Positions 55,344-62,769 of a DNA stretch of 64,000 bases are shown here, one piece after another; position 1 is the stretch's first letter; each line of letters begins with the position of its first letter. Under the pieces are notes generated by a model. The model saw only the letters and a program-made list of their open reading frames with translations. It was not told the DNA's origin and searched no databases. The DNA comes from Maribellus comscasis (GTDB lineage: Bacteria > Bacteroidota > Bacteroidia > Bacteroidales > Prolixibacteraceae), in assembly GCF_009762775.1 (NCBI RefSeq), contig NZ_CP046401.1, positions 1,364,001 through 1,428,000 on the forward strand. The letters are read 5' to 3'. The translations under genes and the position numbers were made by a program.

Positions 55344-55421
55344 CATTTCTGATTTTGTGTCTTTCCCCCTAATGCGGCTCATCTTGCAGGAGCGGGTTGC
55401 TTTGCCATGTACGTCCGCCAT
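55344..55421 (-). pseudogene. vsr 5' fragment 3
   Basis: MADVHGKATRSCKM then SRIRGKDTKSEM, nearly identical to fragment 1, again cut at hairpin H3. Confidence 0.72.
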
Positions 55422-55590
55422 ACCGGCAAATGTACAATTTAAAACAAAACCTGCATTTTTTCGCTATCCAAACAATGCCGGAGGTATTGTATGTGTGTAG
55501 AAATGAAATCGTGAAATTAAAGGTTCGACTCCGGCCGGAGTCGAACTTCCCTTGTACATTGGCCATTCTATAAACATGTGATGCCGCTGG

Positions 55591-55676
55591 CATCAAACGT
55601 TCCTGAATTTCGAAATTGGTGTATTTACCTTTTATACGGTTCATAGTAAAGAAAGGTGATTATTATCGTGCACCAT
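55591..55676 (-). pseudogene. Diverged vsr 5' fragment, type 2
   Basis: MNRIKGKYTNFEIQE precedes H3 (LMPAASHV on translation). Upstream bases ATGGTGCACGATAATAATCA recall the MxDVHDxx start but with frame damage. Sequence differs from the SRIRGKDTKSEM type, so it stems from a different vsr source or is older. Confidence 0.5.
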
Positions 55677-55844
55677 GCCGGCAAATTTTCTATAGCTGAC
55701 AAAACAACCATTTTCCCGCTATCCAAACAATGCCGGAGGTATTGTATGTGTGTAAAAATAAAATCGTGAAATAAAAGGTGCGACTCCGGCCGGAGTCGAA
55801 CTTCCCTTGTACATTGGCCATTCTATAAACATGTGATGCCGCCG

Positions 55845-55930
55845 GCATCAGGCGTTCAGGAATTTCGGGATTGGTGTATTTGCCTTTTATGTGGCTCAAA
55901 TTAAAGATGCGGGAATTTTATCGTGCATCA
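55845..55930 (-). pseudogene. Diverged vsr 5' fragment, type 2, second copy
   Basis: Reads FNLSHIKGKYTNPEIPE before H3, with upstream GATGATGCACGATAAAATTC comparable to a D-V-H-D-K start. It recurs almost unchanged at 56944-57029. Confidence 0.5.
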
Positions 55931-56272
55931 TCCCGGCAAATTGTCAGCATGTAACAAAACAACCATATTCCCGCTAACCGAACAATGCCGGAGGTATTGA
56001 ATGCCTATAGAAAAAATATATTGGAAAGGTAGCGTGCGACTCCGGCCGGAGTCAAATTTCCCGACACATAATTTCTTCTGTAAATACGGGATGCCGCCGG
56101 CATCCATTCCTCGCAGATAAAACATGTTTAATTTCAAAACAAATCCAGCGGATTTGAATATGTATAGAAATGAAATTGTGAAATAAAAGATTCGACTCCG
56201 GCCGGAGTCGAATTCCCTCTGCCTGTCAATGTTTTTATAAACATGTGATGCCGCTGGCATCAGGCACACCGG

Positions 56273-56350
56273 CATTTCTGATTTTGTGTCTTTCCCCCTA
56301 ATGCCGCTCATGTTGCAGGAGCGGGTTGCTTTGCCATGTGCGTCCGCCAT
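56273..56350 (-). pseudogene. vsr 5' fragment 4
   Basis: MADAHGKATRSCNMSGIRGK then DTKSEM, cut at H3. Confidence 0.7.
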
Positions 56351-56534
56351 ACCCGCAAATGTACAACTTAAAACAAAACCTGCATTTTTTTGCTGATCGG
56401 ACAATGTCGGAGGTATTGAATGTGTATAGAAAAAATATGTTGGAAAGATATCGTGCGACTCCGGCAGGAGTCGAATATCACATGCATGAAAATATTTCTA
56501 TAAACATGTGATGCCGCCGGCATCATGCACACCG

Positions 56535-56612
56535 CATTTCTGATTTTGTGTCTTTCACCCTAATGCAGCTCATGTTGCAGGAGCGGGCTGCTTTGCCATG
56601 TACGTCCGCCAT
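56535..56612 (-). pseudogene. vsr 5' fragment 5
   Basis: MADVHGKAARSCNMSCIRVK then DTKSEM, with substitutions that break conserved positions, cut at H3. It lies 262 bases from fragment 4, the tandem-unit length. Confidence 0.7.
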
Positions 56613-56943
56613 ACCCGCAAATGTACAACTTAAAACAAAACCTGCATTTTTTTGCTGATCGGACAATGTCGGAGGTATTGAATGTGTATAGAAAAAATAT
56701 GTTGGAAAGATATCGTGCGACTCCGGCAGGAGTCGAATATCACATGCATGAAAATGCTGTTATATACATGTGATGCCGGCAAATTTTCTATAGCTGACAA
56801 AACAACCATTTTCCCGCTATCCGAACAATGCCGGAGGTATTGAATGTGTATAGAAAAAATATGTTGGAAAGGTAGCGTGCGACTCCGGCAGGAGTCGAAT
56901 ATCACAGGCATGAAAATGCTGATATATACATGTGATGCCGCCG

Positions 56944-57029
56944 GCATCAGGCGTTCAGGAATTTCGGGATTGGCGTATTTGCCTTTTATGTGGCTCAAAT
57001 TAAAGATGCGGGAATTTTATCGTGCATCA
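56944..57029 (-). pseudogene. Diverged vsr 5' fragment, type 2, third copy
   Basis: LSHIKGKYANPEIPE before H3. Part of a roughly 300-bp near-identical duplicate of 55846-56145 displaced by 1099 bases. Confidence 0.5.
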
Positions 57030-57379
57030 TCCCGGCAAATTATCAGCATGTAACAAAACAACCATATTCCCGCTAACCGAACAATGCCGGAGGTATTGAA
57101 TGCCTATAGAAAAAATATATTGGAAAGGTAGCGTGCGACTCCGGCCGGAGTCAAATTTCCCGACACATAATTTCTTCTGTAAATACGGGATGCCGCCGGC
57201 ATCCATTCCTCGCAGGTAAAACATGTTTAATTTCAAAAACAAATCCGGCGGATTTGAAAATGTTCAAAAGCGAAACCCGGTAAACCCTCCTTCAGTATCA
57301 TTAAACAGGGAGTATTTCATCCAATTCTGATACGATGGAATTGAACCTTATTTTTTGAAAACAGTAAAAACGAACAGTC

Positions 57380-58747
57380 ATGAAAAAATTAAAGGAAAAT
57401 GTAAGGCTTAGAATAGAGACGCAGGGCAGAGAAATCGCCCGTATTCTCGAAAATTATTCCGACACCGAAATCGGAAAAGTTACCGTAAAACACCTGATGG
57501 GTGGAATGAGAGGCCTGCAAGCCATGGTTTGCAACACCTCGTATGTCGATCCTCAGAAAGGGCTCTTTGTTGGTGGATTTGATGTTCCTGCATTCTCGGG
57601 AAAAACACCGGAAGAGATTCTTTACCTTCTCTGTACCGGAGTATTCCCCAAAAAAGATGCACTGACAGAACTCAGAGACGAGCTGGCCAAACGCCATGAG
57701 GTGCCCCGCCATGTATGGCCCCTGTTGCGTAATCTTCCCAAAGACACTCATCCAATGACGATGCTGAGCATGGGGATACTTGCCATGGACAGCCAGTCGG
57801 TATTTAAACAAAAATATTCAGAGGGAATCCCCAAAAAGGAACATTGGGAATACACGCTGGAGGATTCGCTCAACCTGATAGCAAAACTCCCCGAACTGGC
57901 TGCAGGGATTTACCGCATCCGCTTTTTTGACGGGGAACTGATTTCCTATGCTCCTTCGCTCGACTGGGCAGAAAACCTGGTGCATATGCTTGGAATAGAA
58001 ACAGCGGATTCTTCGTTTGCCGATTTTATGCGGCTGTATCTTGTGCTCCACTGCGACCATGAAGGCGGAAATGTGAGTGCTTTTACGGCAAGAGTGGTGA
58101 ACTCGGCTCTGTCGAATATTTATTACGCTGCCTCGGCGGGACTAAACGGGCTTGCCGGTCCGCTGCACGGACTTGCCAACCAGGAATGTCTCCGGTTTAT
58201 TCAGCGAATTCACGATCAACTGGGTAAATCTCCAGGCAAAGAGGAAATTCGTTCTTACGTACTAAAAACACTTGACTCGGGGAATGTAATACCGGGTTAT
58301 GGTCATGCCGTACTCCGCGCTACCGATCCCCGCTTTACCGCTTTCCTGAAATTCAGCGGGAAATACTGCGACACAACTCCTTATCTTCAAACGGTTAAGG
58401 ATTTATATGCGGTGGTTCCCGGATTACTTAAGACATATAAAGGCGGAAAAGTAGCCAATCCGTATCCGAATGTGGATGCAATTTCAGGAACATTGCTGCA
58501 TTACTACGGACTGGAGCATTTCGATTATTACACGGTATTGTTTGGCGTCTCACGAATTTTGGGTTTCTGCGCACAGAATACCATTGCAAGAGGACTAAAC
58601 CAGCCCATTATCCGTCCAAAAAGTGTGACCAATAAATGGTTACTGGATTTCCTTGGAAAGGCTTCAAAAGATATTAAACATCAAAAAACGATGTCCATCA
58701 AATTTCCGAGAAAAAAGCAAACCCGTGAAAGTTTGAAGAGAGAGTAA
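57380..58747 (+). CDS. Citrate synthase, mitochondrial-like (type I)
   Basis: 455 residues. It condenses oxaloacetate and acetyl-CoA to citrate. Motifs follow the eukaryotic mitochondrial enzyme more closely than E. coli GltA: LYLVLHCDHEGGNVSAFTAR, SAGLNGLAGPLHGLANQE with His263, NVIPGYGHAVLRATDPRF with His309, YPNVDAISGTLLHYYGL with Asp366, and DYYTVLFGVSRILGF. These are the three catalytic residues. There is no NADH-binding N-terminal domain. It follows the hairpin array by about 110 bases with an own start context, and no TCA neighbours are adjacent. Identification of the enzyme is secure; the type assignment is from motif similarity. Confidence 0.95.
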   Translation: MKKLKENVRLRIETQGREIARILENYSDTEIGKVTVKHLMGGMRGLQAMVCNTSYVDPQKGLFVGGFDVPAFSGKTPEEILYLLCTGVFPKKDALTELRDELAKRHEVPRHVWPLLRNLPKDTHPMTMLSMGILAMDSQSVFKQKYSEGIPKKEHWEYTLEDSLNLIAKLPELAAGIYRIRFFDGELISYAPSLDWAENLVHMLGIETADSSFADFMRLYLVLHCDHEGGNVSAFTARVVNSALSNIYYAASAGLNGLAGPLHGLANQECLRFIQRIHDQLGKSPGKEEIRSYVLKTLDSGNVIPGYGHAVLRATDPRFTAFLKFSGKYCDTTPYLQTVKDLYAVVPGLLKTYKGGKVANPYPNVDAISGTLLHYYGLEHFDYYTVLFGVSRILGFCAQNTIARGLNQPIIRPKSVTNKWLLDFLGKASKDIKHQKTMSIKFPRKKQTRESLKRE

Positions 58748-58928
58748 AAAGAGCGTTGGCCATTGGTCAGCGGGAAGTTCAAAGTTTATAAGGGGTAAAA
58801 GTTATCAGTTGCAGAGGGCAGTAAAGGTTTTAAGTCTTTACGCTTCTCTGCGGCTTTTCTGTGTTCTTTGTGGCAGAAAGAATTCAGAATCCGCTGTTCA
58901 GGGTTTTGTGTTTTTGGTGATGCGGGAT

Positions 58929-61058
58929 TTATTTTTTTATTGCCGCCAGTATGCGCCCGGGTGTCATAGGCAATGTAAGTACCCGTGCCCCTACCGCATC
59001 AAAAACTGCATTGGCAAGTGCAGCGCCCATTGTGGTTATGGCCGGTTCCCCGCACCCCTGGGGTGCAAGTTCCGGGTTGTCAATCAGCACAATATCCATT
59101 ACCGGCACATCGGAAAAGCGGGTAATCCGGTACGAATCAAAATTTTCAGTAAATATTGTCCCCCCGCTGAATTCTACCTCCTCCGACAGTGCAGCACTGA
59201 TGCCCATGGTAATCCCGCTTTCAATCTGTAATCGGGCACCTTGCGGATTAATAATCTCGCCCATGTCCTGTGCACAAACCACACGTTCTACTTTTACCTC
59301 ACCGGTGGTTTTGTCCACAGTCACCTGAGCAATGGTTGCCACGTAGGAATTAAGATAATTCGTACAGGATATGCCGTATCCTTCACCACTGGGGCTTTTC
59401 TTAAAATCGTGCCCGAATTTGTCGCCGGCCGCTTCGATTACACGAATCATTCGTTCATCAGTCAGGTTATTCAAACGAAAGCTCAGCGGATCCGTTCCGG
59501 CTGCCTGCGCAAGCATATCGGTAAACGATTCCATGGCAAACACGTTTGTGTTGCTTCCGGGGCCTCTCCATGCCCCCGTGTCAAACGGATGCACGCTGCC
59601 TCTGCTGTGCATTTTTACGCTGTAGTGCGGGATGTCGTAAATGGGTTCCGAACTTCGCGCCCCCCCGAAAAGGACATCACAATCCCAAAAAGTAGTGAGG
59701 CCTTTGGCGTTTAACCCGGCTTTGAGCTGAACCACAGCCGCCGGGCGAAAAGCATCGAAAAAAAACTCTTCTTTTCGTGTCCATGCCAGCTGTACGGGAT
59801 GCCCTGTAATTTTCGACAATTTTACCGCCTCGCTGATTTGCCTGCCCGATTTTTTGCCGCCAAAACCACCCCCTACAAAAGGAGTGATTACCCGCACGTT
59901 TTCTTCGGGAATATTTAAAGCATTAGCTGCTGTTTCACGTACGCGAAAAGGGGCCTGTGTTGAAGCCCAAACCGTCGCCTTGTCGCCTTCTGCATGCGCC
60001 AGTACCGTATAGGGCTCCATTGGTGAATGAGCCACATAGTGATTATAAAATTCAGTTTCGATGTTTTGTTTTGCCGCAGCTTCTCCTTCAGTGAGGTTTC
60101 CGTCTTCTATATAAACCCTGCCATCGGGTGCAGCATTTTTTAGCGTATCGAAAATAGACTGATTATCTGTTTTTGGAGCGGTAGTATCCCATTTTGCAAC
60201 AATCGTTGCCAAGGCTTTTTCGGCCATCTCCGGCTTTTTATGCAACACGGCAATCAGGTCATCTTCATGAATCACCACAGAACCGTCAATATCACGGGCT
60301 TTGGATACATCTGCTGAAACCAGTCTGGCATCGTGTGACGGTGGCCGAAGCACTTTTGCGTACAACATTCCGGGGAGCTGAAGGTCACCGGTGAATTTTG
60401 CATCGCCCGTTACTTTTTGCAGGGCATCCATTCGTAACATCGGCTTCCCGGAAACGCTATGTTCAGCAACGGATTTTATGGGCACTTCAGAAATCAGTCG
60501 CTCGATCTGTTTTCCTTTTACCAGTTCGGCGTAGGTGATTTTTAATGACGGATTGCTTTTATCGCTGACCGTACCATTTTTTACCACAAGGTGTTCCGTT
60601 GTTATATTTAGTTTTTCTGATGCCATTTGCAGCAAAACTGCTCTTGCTTCGGCACCTGCCCTTCGAAGAGGCGGACCATAAAATTTTGTACTGCGCGAAC
60701 CCGTGGTGCCGCTGTCCCAGGGACACAGCATAGTATCTCCCATTATCATATCAATGGAATCAAGCGCTACATCCAACTCTTCGGCCAGCATTTGTGCCAT
60801 TGATGTAATGATTCCCTGTCCCATTTCAATTTTACTGCAAAACACGGACACCCGTTCGTTATCGCCAATTTTCAGATAAGCATTAAAATCGGTAGGGTAA
60901 GTTCTGCCGCGTTGCTGCATCGAAACCATACCCAGTGAGCCTGCGGTATAAAATACAAAAAGTCCACTGCCTGAAATCTTCAGGAAATCGCGTCGTGAGA
61001 AGTGACGACCATCCGAAAGATCATCATCTTGCCCCTGTGAGAATTGTTCCTTGTTCAT
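58929..61058 (-). CDS. Tat-exported molybdopterin-binding oxidoreductase subunit (IorB/xanthine dehydrogenase type)
   Basis: 709 residues. A twin-arginine signal SRRDFLKISGSGLFVFYTAG (residues about 22-41) sends the folded protein across the membrane. Ald_Xan_dh_C2-type molybdopterin domains follow: SKIEMGQGIITSMAQMLAEE, GTTGSRSTKFYGPPLRRAGA, ITPFVGGGFGGKKSGRQISE, GAWRGPGSNTNVFAMESF, PQGCGEPAITTMGAALANAV. This matches the large subunit of isoquinoline 1-oxidoreductase/aldehyde dehydrogenase complexes. The [2Fe-2S] subunit normally encoded next to it is missing on both sides (citrate synthase downstream, repeats upstream), so it is an orphan here. Substrate unknown. Minus-strand upstream DNA is a vsr fragment and hairpin chain. 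Confidence 0.92.
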   Translation of the reverse strand: MNKEQFSQGQDDDLSDGRHFSRRDFLKISGSGLFVFYTAGSLGMVSMQQRGRTYPTDFNAYLKIGDNERVSVFCSKIEMGQGIITSMAQMLAEELDVALDSIDMIMGDTMLCPWDSGTTGSRSTKFYGPPLRRAGAEARAVLLQMASEKLNITTEHLVVKNGTVSDKSNPSLKITYAELVKGKQIERLISEVPIKSVAEHSVSGKPMLRMDALQKVTGDAKFTGDLQLPGMLYAKVLRPPSHDARLVSADVSKARDIDGSVVIHEDDLIAVLHKKPEMAEKALATIVAKWDTTAPKTDNQSIFDTLKNAAPDGRVYIEDGNLTEGEAAAKQNIETEFYNHYVAHSPMEPYTVLAHAEGDKATVWASTQAPFRVRETAANALNIPEENVRVITPFVGGGFGGKKSGRQISEAVKLSKITGHPVQLAWTRKEEFFFDAFRPAAVVQLKAGLNAKGLTTFWDCDVLFGGARSSEPIYDIPHYSVKMHSRGSVHPFDTGAWRGPGSNTNVFAMESFTDMLAQAAGTDPLSFRLNNLTDERMIRVIEAAGDKFGHDFKKSPSGEGYGISCTNYLNSYVATIAQVTVDKTTGEVKVERVVCAQDMGEIINPQGARLQIESGITMGISAALSEEVEFSGGTIFTENFDSYRITRFSDVPVMDIVLIDNPELAPQGCGEPAITTMGAALANAVFDAVGARVLTLPMTPGRILAAIKK

Positions 61059-61099
61059 ATCTCATTCCCCCGGTTAGTTGAACATGTGATTAAAGATAC

Positions 61100-61177
61100 A
61101 AATATTTTGGGTCTTGTATTCTTCTCTTTTTTGCGGCTCATGTTGAAGCTTCTTGTTTTTTTGTGCACATCCGCCAT
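61100..61177 (-). pseudogene. vsr 5' fragment upstream of the oxidoreductase gene
   Basis: Minus strand starts MADVHKKTRSFNMSRKKEK then NTRPKIFV and runs towards the oxidoreductase start. It is a separate, less similar vsr start from those at 54-57 kb. Confidence 0.65.
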
Positions 61178-61233
61178 AGCAATTACAGATTACGGATTAC
61201 AGATTCACAGTTGATGGAAAAAGTTATAAAATA

Positions 61234-61595
61234 CAAATCCGGCAGATTTGAATACTTATAGAGATGAAATAGTGAAATAAACGGTACGACTCCGGCCGGA
61301 GTCGAACTTCCCTTGTACATTGCTTATTCTTTACACATGTGATGCCGCTGGCATCAAACATTCCGGAATTTCGGGATTGGCTTTTTTGCCTTTAATACGG
61401 CTCATTTCACACCGAAATAACCTTCATACCAACTCCATTTTTATCAAATAATAAAGATTAATAGCGTTATGAAATACAAATCCAGAGGATTTGAATGTTT
61501 ATAGAAAAAACGGTGAAAATGAACACCCGACTCCATCCGGAGTCGGATTTATTTTGATATTAATGCTTCTATAAATATATGATGCCGCCGGCATC
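61234..61595. repeat. Hairpin chain downstream of the HUH transposase gene
   Basis: H1 (61234), H2 (61287-61304), H3 (61341-61355), H1 (61478-61492), H2 (61527-61546), H3 (61581-61595): two H1-H2-H3 sets with centres 51-54 bases apart, same orientation as in the 54-57 kb array. Between them lies a diverged vsr-like start, MSRIKGKKANPEIPE (about 61357-61405, minus). The last H3 overlaps the transposase stop codon. Confidence 0.85.
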
Positions 61596-62058
61596 AATCA
61601 TCAAACCATTGAAACAAATATTCATCTCTAAATTCAATTTCAAATGCTTTTAAAAACGCGAGATATTCCTCTTCAAAAGTTTTCTTTCTATGATGTTCTT
61701 TTTGGTTTTCAATGTAATGAATAACATTTCCCAACTGGGAATGCGAATAAGAAAAAGCCCCAAATCCTTCCTGCCATTTAAATTTCTTTGACGTAAATCC
61801 TTTTCCCTTTACCATTGCATCGGATGATTTTTTTACTTCCCTAACCAAATCGGAAAGGCAGCATGTGGGTTTCATCCCAATAAAAAAATGGATATGGTTT
61901 GATGTACCATTAATTGCTAACATTTTTTGCCCTTTGTTTTGTACAATTCCGGTAATGTATTTAAACAATTCTTCTTCCCAATCCCTGTGAATTTGTGCGT
62001 TCCGATTTTGGACTGCAAAAACTATCTGGATGTAAATTTGTGTGAATGTATCGGCCAT
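61594..62058 (-). CDS. tnpA: IS200/IS605-type HUH transposase (TnpA; REP-associated candidate)
   Basis: 154-residue Y1 single-strand transposase: HUH motif His55-Ile-His57 in SNHIHFFIGMK and catalytic Tyr115 in NVIHYIENQKEHHRKKTFEE. Such enzymes recognise hairpins and cut single-stranded DNA. The C-terminus is EYLFQWFDD with the stop codon overlapping palindrome H3. H1-H2-H3 hairpin sets like the array at 54-57 kb lie on both sides. I infer that this enzyme, or a close relative, mobilised or maintains the hairpin repeats, as RAYT proteins do for REPs; the sequence does not prove it. Confidence 0.88.
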   Translation of the reverse strand: MADTFTQIYIQIVFAVQNRNAQIHRDWEEELFKYITGIVQNKGQKMLAINGTSNHIHFFIGMKPTCCLSDLVREVKKSSDAMVKGKGFTSKKFKWQEGFGAFSYSHSQLGNVIHYIENQKEHHRKKTFEEEYLAFLKAFEIEFRDEYLFQWFDD

Positions 62059-62102
62059 AATGATAAGATTTTGAATGATAAAAATACAAATTTCAAAAAA
62101 AC

Positions 62103-62381
62103 AAATCCAGAGGATCTAAAGGTATCTGAAAATTTGGTAAAAAAGGAACGGTGCGACTCCGGCCGGAGTCGTGTTCCCCGACACATAATTTCTTCTATTA
62201 ATATGGGATGCCGCGGGCATCCATTCCTCACAGGTAAAACATGTTTAATTTCAAAAAAACAAATCCAGCGGATTTGAATATGTATAGAAATAATTGGTGG
62301 AATAGAACGGTGCGACTCCGGCCGGAGTCGAATTCCCTCTGCCTGTTAATGTTTTTATAAACATTTGATGCCGCCGGCATC
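62103..62381. repeat. Hairpin chain upstream of the HUH transposase gene
   Basis: H1-like AAATCC-aga-GGATCT (62103), H2 (62154-62171), H3 (62205-62221), H1 AAATCC-agc-GGATTT (about 62262), H2 (62313-62330), H3 (62367-62381), again about 52-54 bases apart. Confidence 0.85.
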
Positions 62382-62397
62382 GTTAATCATCCCGTAT

Positions 62398-62496
62398 TTA
62401 TAAAAAAACTCCCATCTGTATTTCAGGTTTGGTATTTTCCGCCTTTATGCGGCTCATACTCCGGGAGCGGATTTCTTTGTTGTGCACGTCGTACAC
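62398..62496 (-). pseudogene. vsr 5' fragment, longest copy
   Basis: Minus strand reads VYDVHNKEIRSRSMSRIKAE, NTKPEIQMGVFL, then stop. It reaches a little further into Vsr than the other copies (the family continues roughly PELxxRKFLF), and the stop is followed within 20 bases by hairpin H3. Confidence 0.65.
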
Positions 62497-62631
62497 CAGT
62501 ATATTTTTACCGTTATTCCCCCTTCGACCCGCTCCGTATGACGGTTGAAAAAAAGGCAGGGAAGAAAGTTGGAAGTTGGGACTTTTTAGTCGCCGCTGGC
62601 GGTAAATAGTGAATGGTGGCAACACCCCCTC

Positions 62632-62675
62632 CGACCGCTGTGAGACGGTCTCGTCCCCTCAAAGATGGAGACTCC
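62632..62675. repeat. Dispersed GC-rich hairpin element, copy 2 (inverted)
   Basis: Reverse complement matches 8929-8982: CCATCTTTGAGG, GACGAGACCGTCTCACAGCGGTC, GGAGGGG with a few changes (given in parts). It lies in the 62497-62769 gap, which has no gene. Confidence 0.55.
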
Positions 62676-62769
62676 ACTACAATGCTTCATTTAATTAAAT
62701 CATAAAAGATTGCCGGGGAATTTTCGCCGGAGCCAGCCAAGAGAGGGCTGGCCAGTAAATCGTTGCCGG

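Larger units (their letters stand above)
54500..57265. repeat. Array of phased GC-rich hairpins with repeated vsr 5' fragments
   Basis: Three hairpin types recur in fixed order and orientation: H1 (CAATGCC-gga-GGTATTG or AAATCC-agc-GGATTT), H2 (CGACTCCGGCCGGAGTCG and variants), H3 (GATGCCGCCGGCATC and variants). Centres are about 52-54 bases apart. H2 starts at 54583, 54847, 55004, 55264, 55526, 55781, 56037, 56193, 56456, 56718, 56880 and 57136: spacings of about 260 where a vsr-derived spacer is present and about 157 where it is not. The unit also recurs at 61.2-62.4 kb around a HUH transposase gene. Long open minus-strand frames here are by-products of the repeat. Confidence 0.9.

Noticed and set aside
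54437..57242. Long minus-strand open frames across the hairpin array, up to about 158 codons
   Set aside because: They read through palindromes and repeat spacers (for example LMPAASHV from hairpin H3), differ in frame between units and include frameshifted copies. They are by-products of the repeat and carry only the first 26 codons of vsr.
54500..57265. CRISPR array
   Set aside because: The recurring parts are of three kinds, palindromic, with variable spacing, and the spacers themselves are repeats of each other. No cas gene is near.
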